DNA of 64,000 nt from the NCBI GenBank assembly GCA_021154885.1, contig JAJKHS010000143.1:124001-188000 (forward strand). Reading direction: 5' to 3'. This DNA is from Thermoanaerobaculum sp. (GTDB taxonomy: Bacteria; Acidobacteriota; Thermoanaerobaculia; Multivoradales; UBA5704). Every line of letters starts with the position of its first letter. Position 1 is the first letter of the stretch. The notes beneath the pieces were generated by a model. The model was not told where the DNA came from, did no database searches, and worked only from the letters and a program-made list of their open reading frames with translations. This document shows positions 13,722 through 22,614 of the stretch, in pieces. Position numbers and translations under genes: made by a program.

Positions 13722-15731
13722 GTGCGCGGCGTGGGTCCCGCGCGCGCCCGGACCCTCGCCGGGGCGGGGTGCCATACGGCCGGCGATCTCCTTCTCCGTC
13801 ATCTCCCTTTTCGCTATGAGGATCGGCGCGCGGTGACGCCCGTGGCGGCGGCTGCCGCCGGCGTCGCGCTCACCTTTCGGGGGCGGCTTTCGGGATTGCG
13901 CCGCATCCGCACCCGGCGACGCGGCTTCAGCCTGGTGCGGGGGTTCGTGGAGGACGCGACGGGCCGGCTCGCCGTGGTCTGGTTCAATCGTCCCTACCTG
14001 GCGGACCAGGCGACGGCGGAGGAGTACCTGCTCCACGGCCCGGTGCGCGAGGCGAAGGGGGGAGGCCTGGAGTTGCTGAACCCGTCGTGCGAGCCGGCGG
14101 CGGGGGCCGTCCACGGCGCGCGCATCGCGCCCGTCTATCCGGCAATGGGGAAGCTCGGCGCGCCGTTCCTGCGGCGGCTGATCGACTCCCTCCTGACCGA
14201 GGTGGACCTCCGGCAGGTTCCGGAGACGCTGCCGGCGGAGCTGCTCGCACGTCACGGCCTGCCCGCGTTGGGGGAGGCGCTCGATACCCTCCACCGACCG
14301 CGGGAGGAGGACGTGGAGGCCCTGAACGTCCGGGAGACTCCGGCGCACCACCGCCTCGTCTACGGCGAGCTGCTGGAGATGCAGGTGGTCCTCGCCCTGC
14401 GGCGGGAGCGGGAGGCGCGCGAGCCCCGGTCGCGGCACTATCGTCTTGATTTCTCGGCGGTGCGGGAGGCCCTGCCCTTCCCGCTGACCGGCGCTCAGGA
14501 GCGGGTGCTCGGCGAGATCGTCGCCGACCTCCGCGCCCCGCACCCCATGCACCGCCTCCTCCAAGGGGACGTGGGGAGCGGCAAGACGGCGGTGGCCGCC
14601 CTGGCCCTGGCGCTGGCCCTGGAGAGCGGCTACCAGGGCGCCTTCATGGCCCCCACCGAGTTGCTGGCCGAGCAGCACTTTGCGAGCCTTGAACGCTTGC
14701 TGGGAGGCCGCTACTCCGCCGTCCTGCTGACCGGTGGCACGGCGGACGCGCGCCTGCGGGCGCGGATCGCCTCCGGCGAAGCGCAGCTCGTGGTGGGCAC
14801 CCACGCCCTCATCCAGGAGGGGGTGGAGCTCCCGGACCTGGGCCTCGCGGTGATCGACGAGCAGCACCGCTTCGGCGTTGCCCAGCGCGAGCTGCTGCGG
14901 CGTAAAGGAGAACGCCCGGATGTCCTGGTGATGACGGCGACGCCCATCCCCCGCTCTCTGGCCCTCACGGCTTATGGCGACCTCCCGGTCTCCACCCTGG
15001 ACGAGATGCCCCCCGGCCGCTCGCCCGTGCGGACCGAGGTGGTGTCCGCCCGTGGCCGGCCAGAGGTCTATCGCAGGCTGCGGGCGGCGATCTCGGCCGG
15101 GGCGCAGGCCTACGTGGTGGCGCCTCTCATCGAGGAGAGCGGCAATATCGCTGGGGCGGGACCCGCGTCCCTGGCCGAGGTCGAGGGGCGGGTGCGGGAG
15201 GCGCTGGCGGGATTCCCGGTGGCCCTCCTCCACGGCCGCATGCCGGCCGCGGAGCGCGAGCGGACGATGCGGGCCTTCGCCGCCGGCGAGGTGCGAGCCC
15301 TGGTGGCCACGACCGTGATCGAGGTTGGAGTCGACGTGTCGGCCGCGACCTGGATGGTGATCGAGAGCGCCGAGCGCTTCGGCCTCGCCCAGCTCCACCA
15401 GCTCCGCGGCCGGGTGGGGCGGGGGAGCGGGGCGTCCACCTGTGTGGCCATCCACGGTCGCTTGACGGTGGTAGGGCGGGAGCGGCTGGCGGTGTTCGCG
15501 TCCACGCAGGACGGCTTCGAGATCGCTGAGCGGGATCTCCTGCTGCGCGGGCCGGGCGACGTGTTGGGCACGCGCCAGGCCGGCCTGCCGCCGCTGCGCC
15601 TGGCGCGGTTGCCGGAAGACTGGGACTGGCTGGTCAAAGCCCGGGACGACGCCCGGGAGCTCCTCGGCCGGTTGGACGAGCCCGCGCGCCGAGCGCTCGA
15701 AGAGAAGGTCATGCCATGCGCGTCCTCCTGA
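13722..15731 (+). CDS. recG: ATP-dependent DNA helicase RecG
   Basis: This 669-residue helicase remodels stalled forks and Holliday junctions. After an N-terminal wedge/OB domain come the superfamily 2 motifs: Walker A GDVGSGKTAVAA, the DEQH box VIDEQHRFG, TATPIPRSLAL, the QGxxR-like helicase C region VATTVIEVGVDV, and QLRGRVGRG. GTG 13722 is the first standard start in frame, but the homologous N-terminus LDTPLRQVRGVGP begins ten codons earlier, at 13692-13721, where only CTG is available. Translation may therefore begin at a non-standard codon. The gene overlaps the next by 16 nt. Confidence 0.93.
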   Translation: MRGVGPARARTLAGAGCHTAGDLLLRHLPFRYEDRRAVTPVAAAAAGVALTFRGRLSGLRRIRTRRRGFSLVRGFVEDATGRLAVVWFNRPYLADQATAEEYLLHGPVREAKGGGLELLNPSCEPAAGAVHGARIAPVYPAMGKLGAPFLRRLIDSLLTEVDLRQVPETLPAELLARHGLPALGEALDTLHRPREEDVEALNVRETPAHHRLVYGELLEMQVVLALRREREAREPRSRHYRLDFSAVREALPFPLTGAQERVLGEIVADLRAPHPMHRLLQGDVGSGKTAVAALALALALESGYQGAFMAPTELLAEQHFASLERLLGGRYSAVLLTGGTADARLRARIASGEAQLVVGTHALIQEGVELPDLGLAVIDEQHRFGVAQRELLRRKGERPDVLVMTATPIPRSLALTAYGDLPVSTLDEMPPGRSPVRTEVVSARGRPEVYRRLRAAISAGAQAYVVAPLIEESGNIAGAGPASLAEVEGRVREALAGFPVALLHGRMPAAERERTMRAFAAGEVRALVATTVIEVGVDVSAATWMVIESAERFGLAQLHQLRGRVGRGSGASTCVAIHGRLTVVGRERLAVFASTQDGFEIAERDLLLRGPGDVLGTRQAGLPPLRLARLPEDWDWLVKARDDARELLGRLDEPARRALEEKVMPCASS

Positions 15732-16897
15732 TCGCGAACACCCTGCCGCCGCGCGACGTTTCCGGCGTCGGCGAACAGGTGCTACAGTTGGCCGCCGGCC
15801 TGCGGGAACTCGGGGACCAGCCCGGGGATCAAGTGGAGGTGCTGGGTCGCGGAGCCGGTGGGGCCGCGGGTCCTAAGGTGTTCTTTCCCCTGCTGGTGCT
15901 GCCGGCGGTCTGGCGGGCGCTGCGCCGCTTCCGGCCCCACGTGGTGCAGGTGCATGAGTCGGACGGAGCACTGGCGGCCCTGCTGGTGGCCGTCGTGAGA
16001 GCGCTCCTCGCGCCGCGTCCTCTCCTGGTGGCCCTGCTTCAGGTGAGCTACGTCGAGGAGCGGAGAGCGGTCCGCCCGCTGATCGCCGAGGGGCGGGTGC
16101 TGGGCCGGCCGGGAGCGGCCGAGTGGCGCTTCCGCTGGTTCAAGGCGCCGCTGCAGATCCTCCTGGGCATGCTCACCGCCTGGGCTGCCGACCTGGTCTT
16201 GGCGCCCAGCGCGGCCACCGCCGCCGAGATCCGCCGCGATTACCGGGTCGAGGGCGTGGGGGTGATCCCCAACGTCACGGGCGGGCTGACGGTCGAGCCT
16301 GTGGCGGGCAGGGAAGGAGAGTCGGGATACCTGCTCTTCGTCGGCCGGCTGCGCATCCGTAAAGGCGTCGAGGTGCTGCTGGAGGCTTTGAAAGATCTTC
16401 GCTCCCGGCATCCAGGGGCCACCCTGCGGATCGCGGGCGATGGCGAGCACCGGGGCCGGCTGGAGCACCGGGCGGCCGAGCTGGAGCTGGGAGAGGTCGT
16501 GAGCTTCCTCGGCACCTGCGACGCCGGGCGGGTGCGGCGCCTGCTGGCCGGCGCCGCGGCGCTGGTGGTGCCCTCGATTTACGAGGGGATGCCGCTGGTG
16601 GTGCTGGAGGCCATGGCGGCCGGCGTGCCGGTCGTGGCGAGCGCCGTCTCCGGCATCCCCGAGGTGGTGGTGGACGGGGAGACCGGCTGGCTGGTGCCGC
16701 CGGAAGACCCCCGGGCCCTTGAGCAGGCCCTGGAAGACGTGCTGGCCCGGCCGCAGGAGGCGCGGCGCCGGGGCGAGGCCGGACGCCGTCGCGTGGACGA
16801 GCGCTTCCGCCCGTCCGCGGCGGCGGCCCGCTGGCGGGAGGCGGTCCTGGCCTCTCTCGCGGGCCGCGCGAGCGAAGACTTTGGAGGACGGTCTTAA
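15716..16897 (+). CDS. Glycosyltransferase family 4
   Basis: A 393-residue GT-B enzyme. The N-terminal domain starts MRVLLIANTLPPRDVSGVGE, whose glycine-rich turn binds acceptor or donor phosphate. The C-terminal domain has VGRLRIRKGVEVLLEAL and the E-x7-E donor site in PSIYEGMPLVVLEAMAAGVP. It probably adds a sugar from an NDP donor during polysaccharide or lipid-linked glycan synthesis at the inner face of the membrane. It overlaps the recG end and abuts the next gene with no gap, so it is translated in this operon; substrate cannot be inferred. Confidence 0.88.
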   Translation: MRVLLIANTLPPRDVSGVGEQVLQLAAGLRELGDQPGDQVEVLGRGAGGAAGPKVFFPLLVLPAVWRALRRFRPHVVQVHESDGALAALLVAVVRALLAPRPLLVALLQVSYVEERRAVRPLIAEGRVLGRPGAAEWRFRWFKAPLQILLGMLTAWAADLVLAPSAATAAEIRRDYRVEGVGVIPNVTGGLTVEPVAGREGESGYLLFVGRLRIRKGVEVLLEALKDLRSRHPGATLRIAGDGEHRGRLEHRAAELELGEVVSFLGTCDAGRVRRLLAGAAALVVPSIYEGMPLVVLEAMAAGVPVVASAVSGIPEVVVDGETGWLVPPEDPRALEQALEDVLARPQEARRRGEAGRRRVDERFRPSAAAARWREAVLASLAGRASEDFGGRS

Positions 16898-17395
16898 ATG
16901 ATGGGACGAGCCCTGCTGATCGTCGGCGCCATGGCGACCCTCGGCGTCATCGCCGCCGCCGTGGTGGGCTACACGCTGCACGGCGCCACCGACACCAACA
17001 TGCCGCTCCACGTGCTCATCGGGCTTGCTTCGAGCCTGCTGCTGCTGTTCTCCCACTGCTGGATCATGTTCTACCTGATCGGCACCGGCAAGGCGATCAA
17101 GGACGCGGTGCGGGAGAACGCCCTCGATGCCGCTATCGTCGAGGAGACCAAGCGCTTCAAGAACGCCTCCTACCCGTGGCTGATGCTGGCCATGGCGCTG
17201 GTGATGGCGACCTTCATCCTGGGCGGCGGCGTGGCCACGGGCTCCGTCCCCACCTGGGTCCATCACGTCCTCTTCTATCTGGCGGTGGCGGCTCAAGGCT
17301 ACGCCCTGCGCATCGAGTGGCGGGTGCTGACCGAGAACGAGCGCCTGATGGGCGACGTCGACCGCCGCCTGGCCGCGGCGCCCGCCACGAGATGA
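16898..17395 (+). CDS. Four-helix membrane protein, unknown
   Basis: The 165-residue protein begins immediately at the stop of the glycosyltransferase. Four hydrophobic stretches are visible (ALLIVGAMATLGVIAAAVVG; LHVLIGLASSLLLLFSHCWI; YPWLMLAMALVMATFILGGG; HHVLFYLAVAAQGYAL), with a charged cytoplasmic loop between helices 2 and 3. A His in helix 2 (FSHCW) and paired His near helix 4 (WVHHV) could be functional. Family not recognised. It precedes the degenerate M50 protein by only 7 nt, suggesting a common membrane role. Confidence 0.7.
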   Translation: MMGRALLIVGAMATLGVIAAAVVGYTLHGATDTNMPLHVLIGLASSLLLLFSHCWIMFYLIGTGKAIKDAVRENALDAAIVEETKRFKNASYPWLMLAMALVMATFILGGGVATGSVPTWVHHVLFYLAVAAQGYALRIEWRVLTENERLMGDVDRRLAAAPATR

Positions 17396-17402
17396 TTGTG
17401 AA

Positions 17403-18098
17403 ATGACCGCGAATCTCGTCTTCACCGCCGCGGTGCAGCTCCTCCTGCTGCTGCTGGCGATCTCCGTCCATGGCGCCGCCCAGGCCTGGACGGCGGAGCT
17501 GTGCGGCGATCCCACCGCCAGCCAGCTCGGAGCCGCCAGCCTCAACCCGCTGCGCCACTTCGACCTCCTGGGGTCGCTGCTGTTCCCCGCACTCCTCCTG
17601 GCCTTCGGCTTCCCGGTCCCGGTCTTCGGCTGGGGCCGCCCGATCCCGGTGATGGACGCGAACCTCCATCGGCCCGGGTGGGACGCCATCCTCGTCGCCG
17701 CCGCCGGACCGGCGGCGAACCTCCTGCTGACCGGCGGCGCCATCCTGGCGCTGATCGTCGGCGTTCACCTGCTGGGGGCGGAGGGGCGGCAGGCGGCCAT
17801 CGTCGCGTTGACCTATCCGGCGGGGGCGGAGAAGCTGTCCCCGGTTTTCCCGGTGATGTTCACCCTGGTGCGGATGGCCGCGATCAACGCCTGCGTCGCC
17901 GCGTTCCAGCTCATGCCGCTGCCGCCCCTGGACGGCGGGCAGATCGCGCTGCGCCTGCTGCCGCCCGACTGGGCCGGCCGGCTTGCCGCCATGCGCCCCT
18001 ATGGCTTTATCATCGGGGTACCGGCTGGACTGGCCCTGACGGTGCTGCTCCTCCTGCCGCTCTACGGCATCCTGGCCGTGGTGATCAATCTCTCCTGA
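17403..18098 (+). CDS. Degenerate site-2 protease-like (M50) membrane protein
   Basis: The 231-residue protein aligns by eye with the compact M50B (YwhC-type) rhomboid-like metalloproteases: first helix with the HExxH site, then GDPTASQLGAASLNPLRHFD, then a last motif LMPLPPLDGGQ. The active site is altered. HExxH reads H23-G-A-A-Q27, losing the catalytic Glu and the second zinc His, while the third ligand Asp in LDGG remains. It is therefore likely a pseudoprotease that binds membrane proteins without cleaving them, or a damaged enzyme. Five or six membrane segments. It lies 16 nt before trpS. Confidence 0.8.
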   Translation: MTANLVFTAAVQLLLLLLAISVHGAAQAWTAELCGDPTASQLGAASLNPLRHFDLLGSLLFPALLLAFGFPVPVFGWGRPIPVMDANLHRPGWDAILVAAAGPAANLLLTGGAILALIVGVHLLGAEGRQAAIVALTYPAGAEKLSPVFPVMFTLVRMAAINACVAAFQLMPLPPLDGGQIALRLLPPDWAGRLAAMRPYGFIIGVPAGLALTVLLLLPLYGILAVVINLS

Positions 18099-18114
18099 CG
18101 AAAGGGGACCTGGA

Positions 18115-19134
18115 GTGACCGAACAGAAGATTGTGCTCTCGGGCATGCGCTCGACGGGCAAGATCCACCTGGGCAACTACTTCGGGGCCCTCAAGAACTG
18201 GGTCGGCCTGCAGGACGCCTACCGCTGCTACTACTTCGCGGCCGACTGGCACGCGCTGACCAGCGACTACGCCGATCCTTCGCAGATCGCCGTCAACACC
18301 CTGGAGATGGTGGTCGACTGGATCGCCGCCGGGCTCGATCCCGCCAAGTCGACGATCTTCGTCCAGTCCATGGTGCCGGATCACGCCGAGCTCCACCTGC
18401 TGTTCTCGATGATCACGCCGCTCGGCTGGCTGGAACGCGTGCCCACCTACAAGGAGCAGATGCAGCAGATCGAGAGCAAGGACCTCTCCACCTACGGCTT
18501 CCTCGGCTACCCGGTGCTGCAGACGGTGGACATCGCCATCTACCGCGCTCACTTCGTGCCGGTGGGCGAGGACCAGGCGAGCCACCTCGAGATCAGCCGC
18601 GAGATCGTGCGCCGCTTCAACCACCTCTACCAGCGCGAAGTCTTCCCCGAGCCGCAAGGTCTGTTCACGCCCACGGCCAAGGTGCCAGGCATCGACGGCC
18701 GCAAGATGTCCAAGTCCTACGGCAACGCCATCAACCTCTCGGACTCCCCCGACGTCATCCGCCAGAAGTGCATGCAGATGTTCACCGATCCGCAGCGCCT
18801 GCGGCGGACCGACCCGGGCCGCCCCGAGGTCTGCAACCTCTATGACTTCCACAAGCTGGTGTCGCCCCCCGAGGTGCAGGAGCGGGTGGCCCGCGAGTGC
18901 CGGGCCGCCACCATCGGCTGCGTCGACGACAAGAAGCTGCTGGCCCAGATCCTCATCGACTACCTGGAGCCCTTCCGCCGCCGCCGCGAGGAGCTGGAGC
19001 GCGACCGCGACACGGTGTATGACATCCTGGTGGAGGGATCGAAGAAGGCGCGGGAGCGCACCGCCGAGACCCTGGAGCAGGTGCGCGAGGTCATAGGGCT
19101 CGATTATCGCAAGGCCCTGGCGGAGAAGGTATGA
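18115..19134 (+). CDS. trpS: Tryptophanyl-tRNA synthetase
   Basis: The 339-residue class I synthetase charges tRNA-Trp. The HIGH-like signature is TGKIHLGNY (residues 14-22) and the KMSKS loop is GRKMSKSYGN around residue 197. GTG 18115 is preceded by GGGGACCTGGAG, an adequate ribosome site. Length is normal for bacterial TrpS. The stop overlaps the scpA start by 4 nt (ATGA), so trpS, scpA and scpB are translationally coupled. Confidence 0.95.
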   Translation: MTEQKIVLSGMRSTGKIHLGNYFGALKNWVGLQDAYRCYYFAADWHALTSDYADPSQIAVNTLEMVVDWIAAGLDPAKSTIFVQSMVPDHAELHLLFSMITPLGWLERVPTYKEQMQQIESKDLSTYGFLGYPVLQTVDIAIYRAHFVPVGEDQASHLEISREIVRRFNHLYQREVFPEPQGLFTPTAKVPGIDGRKMSKSYGNAINLSDSPDVIRQKCMQMFTDPQRLRRTDPGRPEVCNLYDFHKLVSPPEVQERVARECRAATIGCVDDKKLLAQILIDYLEPFRRRREELERDRDTVYDILVEGSKKARERTAETLEQVREVIGLDYRKALAEKV

Positions 19135-20006
19135 GCGACGAGACGCCGGGCCTTCAGGATCTGACGGATCCGTCTGATCGATCGGATCCGTCGGAGCTGC
19201 CGCCGCTTGACGCCGCGGATGAGGAGTCCGATTCCGCGCTGCCCGCGGCGTGGCGGGTCCACCTGCCGATCTTCGAGGGGCCGCTCGACCTGCTGCTGCA
19301 CCTCGTCAAGCTCAACCGGGTGGAGATCACCGACATCCCGGTGGCGACGATCTGCGACCAGTTCCACGCCTACATGGCGCTGATGGAGGAGCTGAACCTC
19401 GACATCGCCGGCGAGTACATCTACGAGGCGGCGCTGCTGATACATCTCAAGTCGAAGATGCTGCTTCCCCGGCCGCCGGGGACTCAGGGCGAGCCCGAGG
19501 AGGACCCGCGCCAGGAGCTGGTGGAGCGGCTCCTCGAATACCGCCGGCTCAAGGAGGTGGCGCAGTCGTTCGCCGAGGTGGACCGCTTGCGGCTGGGCAT
19601 CTGGACGCGCCGGCCGCAACCGCTGCCGGCGGCGCCCGAGGACGAGGAGCAGCAGGTGGATCTCGGCGAGGTCTCGCTGTTCGACCTCATGGGGGCCTTG
19701 AAGCAGGCGCTCCAGCGCTATGAGAAGGAGCATCCGCCGCCGCTCCAGCTCTCCCTCGAGGAATACTCGGTGCGCGGGCAGTTCGACCGGCTGCTGAGCG
19801 TCCTGGGCGCCGGCCACCCCTTCGACCTGGTGTCCGACCTCAAGAGCCGTTCCTGCCGGGCCGAGGCCATCGCCGTGTTCTTGGCGGTGCTGGAGCTGGC
19901 GCGCCTCAACCTGGTACGCATCCATCAGACGGAAGCCGGCGACATCCTCCTCTATCGCACCACGCGCGATCTGGCGGACGCCGAGCGGGAGGCCATCGGT
20001 TCATGA
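19131..20006 (+). CDS. scpA: Segregation and condensation protein A
   Basis: The 291-residue kleisin joins SMC heads with ScpB in chromosome condensation. The N-terminal signature is FEGPLDLLLHLVKLNRVEI (about residues 46-64) followed by ITDIPVATICDQF; the C-terminal winged helix includes EAIAVFLAVLELARLNLVRI. A longer than usual acidic N-terminal tail (residues 1-40, DPSDRSDPSELPPLDAADEE) precedes the conserved part. It is coupled to trpS upstream and scpB downstream by ATGA overlaps, the order expected for this pair. Confidence 0.93.
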   Translation: MSDETPGLQDLTDPSDRSDPSELPPLDAADEESDSALPAAWRVHLPIFEGPLDLLLHLVKLNRVEITDIPVATICDQFHAYMALMEELNLDIAGEYIYEAALLIHLKSKMLLPRPPGTQGEPEEDPRQELVERLLEYRRLKEVAQSFAEVDRLRLGIWTRRPQPLPAAPEDEEQQVDLGEVSLFDLMGALKQALQRYEKEHPPPLQLSLEEYSVRGQFDRLLSVLGAGHPFDLVSDLKSRSCRAEAIAVFLAVLELARLNLVRIHQTEAGDILLYRTTRDLADAEREAIGS

Positions 20007-20707
20007 CGGAGCGCAGCGACATGGAGGCGGCCATCGAGGCCGTCCTCTTCGTCTCCTCCGAGCCCGTGCCGCGCACGAAGCTCCTGGAGCTGTTCGAGGA
20101 GGGCGAGCGGGAGCAGGCTGCGGAGGCTTTGGAGACCGTGCTGGCCCGCTACAGTCCTTCCGAGGGTGCCGAGGGCCGGGGCGTCCTGGTGGAAGACGTG
20201 GGCGGCGGGGTGCGCCTCGCCACCCGTCCCGAGGTGGTGGGCTGGCTGCGCCGCTTCTTCGACGTCTCCGGCGGCAACAAGCTCTCCATGGCCGCTCTGG
20301 AGACCCTGGCGATCATCGCCTACCGCCAGCCGATCACCGGCCCGGAGATCCAGGAGCTGCGGGGCGTCAACCCCGCGGGCGTGGTGAAGACGCTGCTCGA
20401 GCGCCGCATGGTGCGCATCGTCGGCCGCAAGGAGGTGGTGGGCAAGCCGTTCCTCTACGGCACCACCCGCGAGTTCCTCGTTCACTTCGGGCTCAACAGT
20501 CTGAAGGACCTGCCGCCCCTGGAGGAGTTCGAGGAGACCTTCGGCAGCGGCGACGCCTCGGCCGTGGCGGGCCTCGCCGAGTTGGCGGGAGGGCCCCAGG
20601 ACGAGTCGTCCCTGAACGCCGCGGACGCCGACAGCGAGGAGCGATTCCTGCGCGAGGTGGCCGAGCTCGAAGAGCAGCAGGACGCTCTGCCGGTGGAGGA
20701 GCCATGA
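20003..20707 (+). CDS. scpB: Segregation and condensation protein B
   Basis: This 234-residue protein has two winged-helix domains: EAAIEAVLFVSSEPVPRTKL at the start, and LSMAALETLAIIAYRQPITG with ELRGVNPAGVVKTLLERRMV in the second. That central stretch is the hallmark of ScpB. It binds the ScpA kleisin in the SMC complex. The C-terminal 60 residues are acidic and low-complexity. It directly precedes repeat R2 copy 1, whose first base lies two bases after the stop. Confidence 0.93.
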   Translation: MTERSDMEAAIEAVLFVSSEPVPRTKLLELFEEGEREQAAEALETVLARYSPSEGAEGRGVLVEDVGGGVRLATRPEVVGWLRRFFDVSGGNKLSMAALETLAIIAYRQPITGPEIQELRGVNPAGVVKTLLERRMVRIVGRKEVVGKPFLYGTTREFLVHFGLNSLKDLPPLEEFEETFGSGDASAVAGLAELAGGPQDESSLNAADADSEERFLREVAELEEQQDALPVEEP

Positions 20708-20708
20708 G

Positions 20709-20844
20709 CCCTCACCCCTGTCCCCTCTCCCACCGCCCTCCCTCCGACCGGGAGAGGGGGACCCGGCTGAATGGTCTTGCCTTTCTCCCTCTTCTCCCAG
20801 TTGGGGGGAGTGCGGTGGGAGAAGAGGGTCGGGGTGATGAGGGG
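20709..20844. repeat. Palindromic repeat R2, copy 1
   Basis: About 136 bp run from CCCTCACCCC to GGGGTGATGAGGG, with inner arms CCCTCTCCCAC and GTGGGAGAAGAGGG and a second nested CCGGGAGAGGGGG hairpin. A second copy lies at 51020-51172. Both copies sit between genes that are otherwise tightly packed, so the element is transcribed within operons and should fold in the RNA. Confidence 0.75.
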
Positions 20845-20903
20845 TCCGGCGGCGCAGGAAACGGCCCGAGTCGGCAGGCCGAGGGGAGCGGAGGAATCGC
20901 CTC

Positions 20904-21827
20904 ATGAGCGAAGAGCGCCTGCAGAAGATCCTGGCCCGGGCCGGCGTCGCCACCTCCCGCCGCAAGGCCGAGGAGCTGATCCAGGAGGGGCGCGTCACCA
21001 TCAACGGCAAGGTGGCCGAGGTGGGGGAGAAGGCCGATCCCGAGCGCGACGCCATCAAGGTCGACTCCCGGCGCATCCAGCCGATTCAGGAGCATCACTA
21101 CTTCCTGCTCAACAAGCCCAAGGGGGTGATGTCCACTGTCACCGACCCCGAGGGACGGCGCACGGTGATCGACCTCGTGCCGCCCGGAATGCGCAAGGCC
21201 CTGGTGCCGGTGGGGCGCCTCGACTTCAACACCGAGGGGCTGCTGCTGCTCACCGACGACGGCGAGTTCGCCCAACGCGTGGCCCATCCGCGCTACGGCA
21301 GCGTCAAGACCTACGAGGTCAAGGTGAAGGGGACCCCCACCGAAGCCCAGCTCGAGCGGCTGCGCGCCGGCGTCGTCATCGACGGCAAGCGCACGGCGCC
21401 GGCGCGGATCACCTCGCGCGCCCCCTTCAAGCCGGCCGGGGCTCGTCGCCGGGGAGAGCCCGAAAGCGAGAACTCCTGGTGGATCGTCGAGCTGACCGAA
21501 GGGCGCACCCGCCAGATCCGCGAGATGTTCTTCCACATCGGCCACTCGGTGCAGAAGCTGCGGCGGATTGCCATCGGCCCCCTGCGCGACCGCGACCTGC
21601 CGGTCGGCGCCCTGCGCGAGCTGACGGAGAAAGAGGTCCAGCGCCTCCTTAAGTCGGCCGGCCGGCCGGCCGAGAAAAAGAAGCCGGTGGCGAAGAAAAA
21701 GACCGCAGCGAAAAAGACCCCCGCGAAGCCGGCCGGGTCCCCCAGGCGGGCCGCGGCGAGGAAACCGGCGACGGGCGTCAAGCGGGCCGGAGCCCGGAAG
21801 GTGGCGCCGAAGTCGGGGCGGCGATGA
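20904..21827 (+). CDS. RluB/RsuA-type pseudouridine synthase with basic tail
   Basis: The 307-residue enzyme has an N-terminal S4 RNA-binding domain (LQKILARAGVATSRRKAEEL) and a synthase domain with catalytic Asp in GRLDFNTEGLLLLT, plus GRTRQIREMF near its end. The most likely target is 23S rRNA (RluB-like). After about residue 250 there is a tail rich in Lys, Ala and Pro (KKKPVAKKKTAAKKTPAKPA), which resembles histone H1-like tails and should add RNA affinity. ATG 20904 follows the R2 repeat. The stop overlaps cmk by 4 nt. Confidence 0.9.
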   Translation: MSEERLQKILARAGVATSRRKAEELIQEGRVTINGKVAEVGEKADPERDAIKVDSRRIQPIQEHHYFLLNKPKGVMSTVTDPEGRRTVIDLVPPGMRKALVPVGRLDFNTEGLLLLTDDGEFAQRVAHPRYGSVKTYEVKVKGTPTEAQLERLRAGVVIDGKRTAPARITSRAPFKPAGARRRGEPESENSWWIVELTEGRTRQIREMFFHIGHSVQKLRRIAIGPLRDRDLPVGALRELTEKEVQRLLKSAGRPAEKKKPVAKKKTAAKKTPAKPAGSPRRAAARKPATGVKRAGARKVAPKSGRR

Positions 21828-22507
21828 CGGCCGGGGAGAGCCACCCTCTGATCGTCGCCATCGACGGTCCCTCCGGTGTGGGTAAGAGCACCGTCGCCCG
21901 GCGTCTGGCCGAGCGGCTGCGGGTGCCCTTCCTGGACACCGGCGCCATGTACCGGGCGATCGGCCTCAAGGTGCTGGAGAGCGGCGCCGATCCCCACGAC
22001 CGGAAAATGGTGGTGGCCCTCTCCGACGCCGCCGACGTGCGCCTGGGCCGGCGCCCGGACGGCAGCTTCGAGGTGCTCCTGGACGGCGAGCCGGTGGAGT
22101 CGCGCATCCGCACGCCGGAGGTGGGGGAGGCGACCTCGGCCATCTCCACCTACCCCGAGGTACGCCAGCGCATGGTGCGCCTGCAGCGCGAGGCCGCCAC
22201 CCACTTCGGGGCGGTCCTCGAAGGGCGGGACATCGGCACCCGCGTCTTCCCGGACACGCCGTACAAGTTCTTCCTCGACGCCCGCTCCGACGTCCGCTTC
22301 CGCCGCCGCTTCGAAGAGCTCCAGGCCACGGGCCAGCCCGTCACCTACGCCGACGTCGAAGAAGACATCCGTCGCCGCGACCTGCGCGACAGCACCCGGA
22401 TCGATTCTCCTTTGACGAGAGACGACTCCTACGTTTTCATCGACGCTTCGGACCTCTCCGTCGAGGAGGTGGTGGAGCGGATGGCGCGGGAGATCGAGGG
22501 GGAGTGA
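21824..22507 (+). CDS. cmk: Cytidylate kinase
   Basis: This 227-residue enzyme phosphorylates CMP and dCMP using ATP. The P-loop is DGPSGVGKSTVARRLA near residue 14, followed by LDTGAMYRAIG (CMP-binding region) and EGRDIGTRVFPDTPYKFFLD, with RRFEELQATG as the lid. The start overlaps the pseudouridine synthase stop. In many bacteria cmk precedes rpsA; here rpsA is 10 kb away, so that linkage is broken. A palindromic repeat follows about 100 bp downstream. Confidence 0.94.
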   Translation: MTAGESHPLIVAIDGPSGVGKSTVARRLAERLRVPFLDTGAMYRAIGLKVLESGADPHDRKMVVALSDAADVRLGRRPDGSFEVLLDGEPVESRIRTPEVGEATSAISTYPEVRQRMVRLQREAATHFGAVLEGRDIGTRVFPDTPYKFFLDARSDVRFRRRFEELQATGQPVTYADVEEDIRRRDLRDSTRIDSPLTRDDSYVFIDASDLSVEEVVERMAREIEGE

Positions 22508-22614
22508 TGGCCAAGCGGAAGACAGAGGATCCAATCGTAAAGGTGATTTTGCCGCAAGTGACACATCGATCCTGCTCCCTACCTGCACCCACTTATAAAC
22601 AACTCACGATTCTG

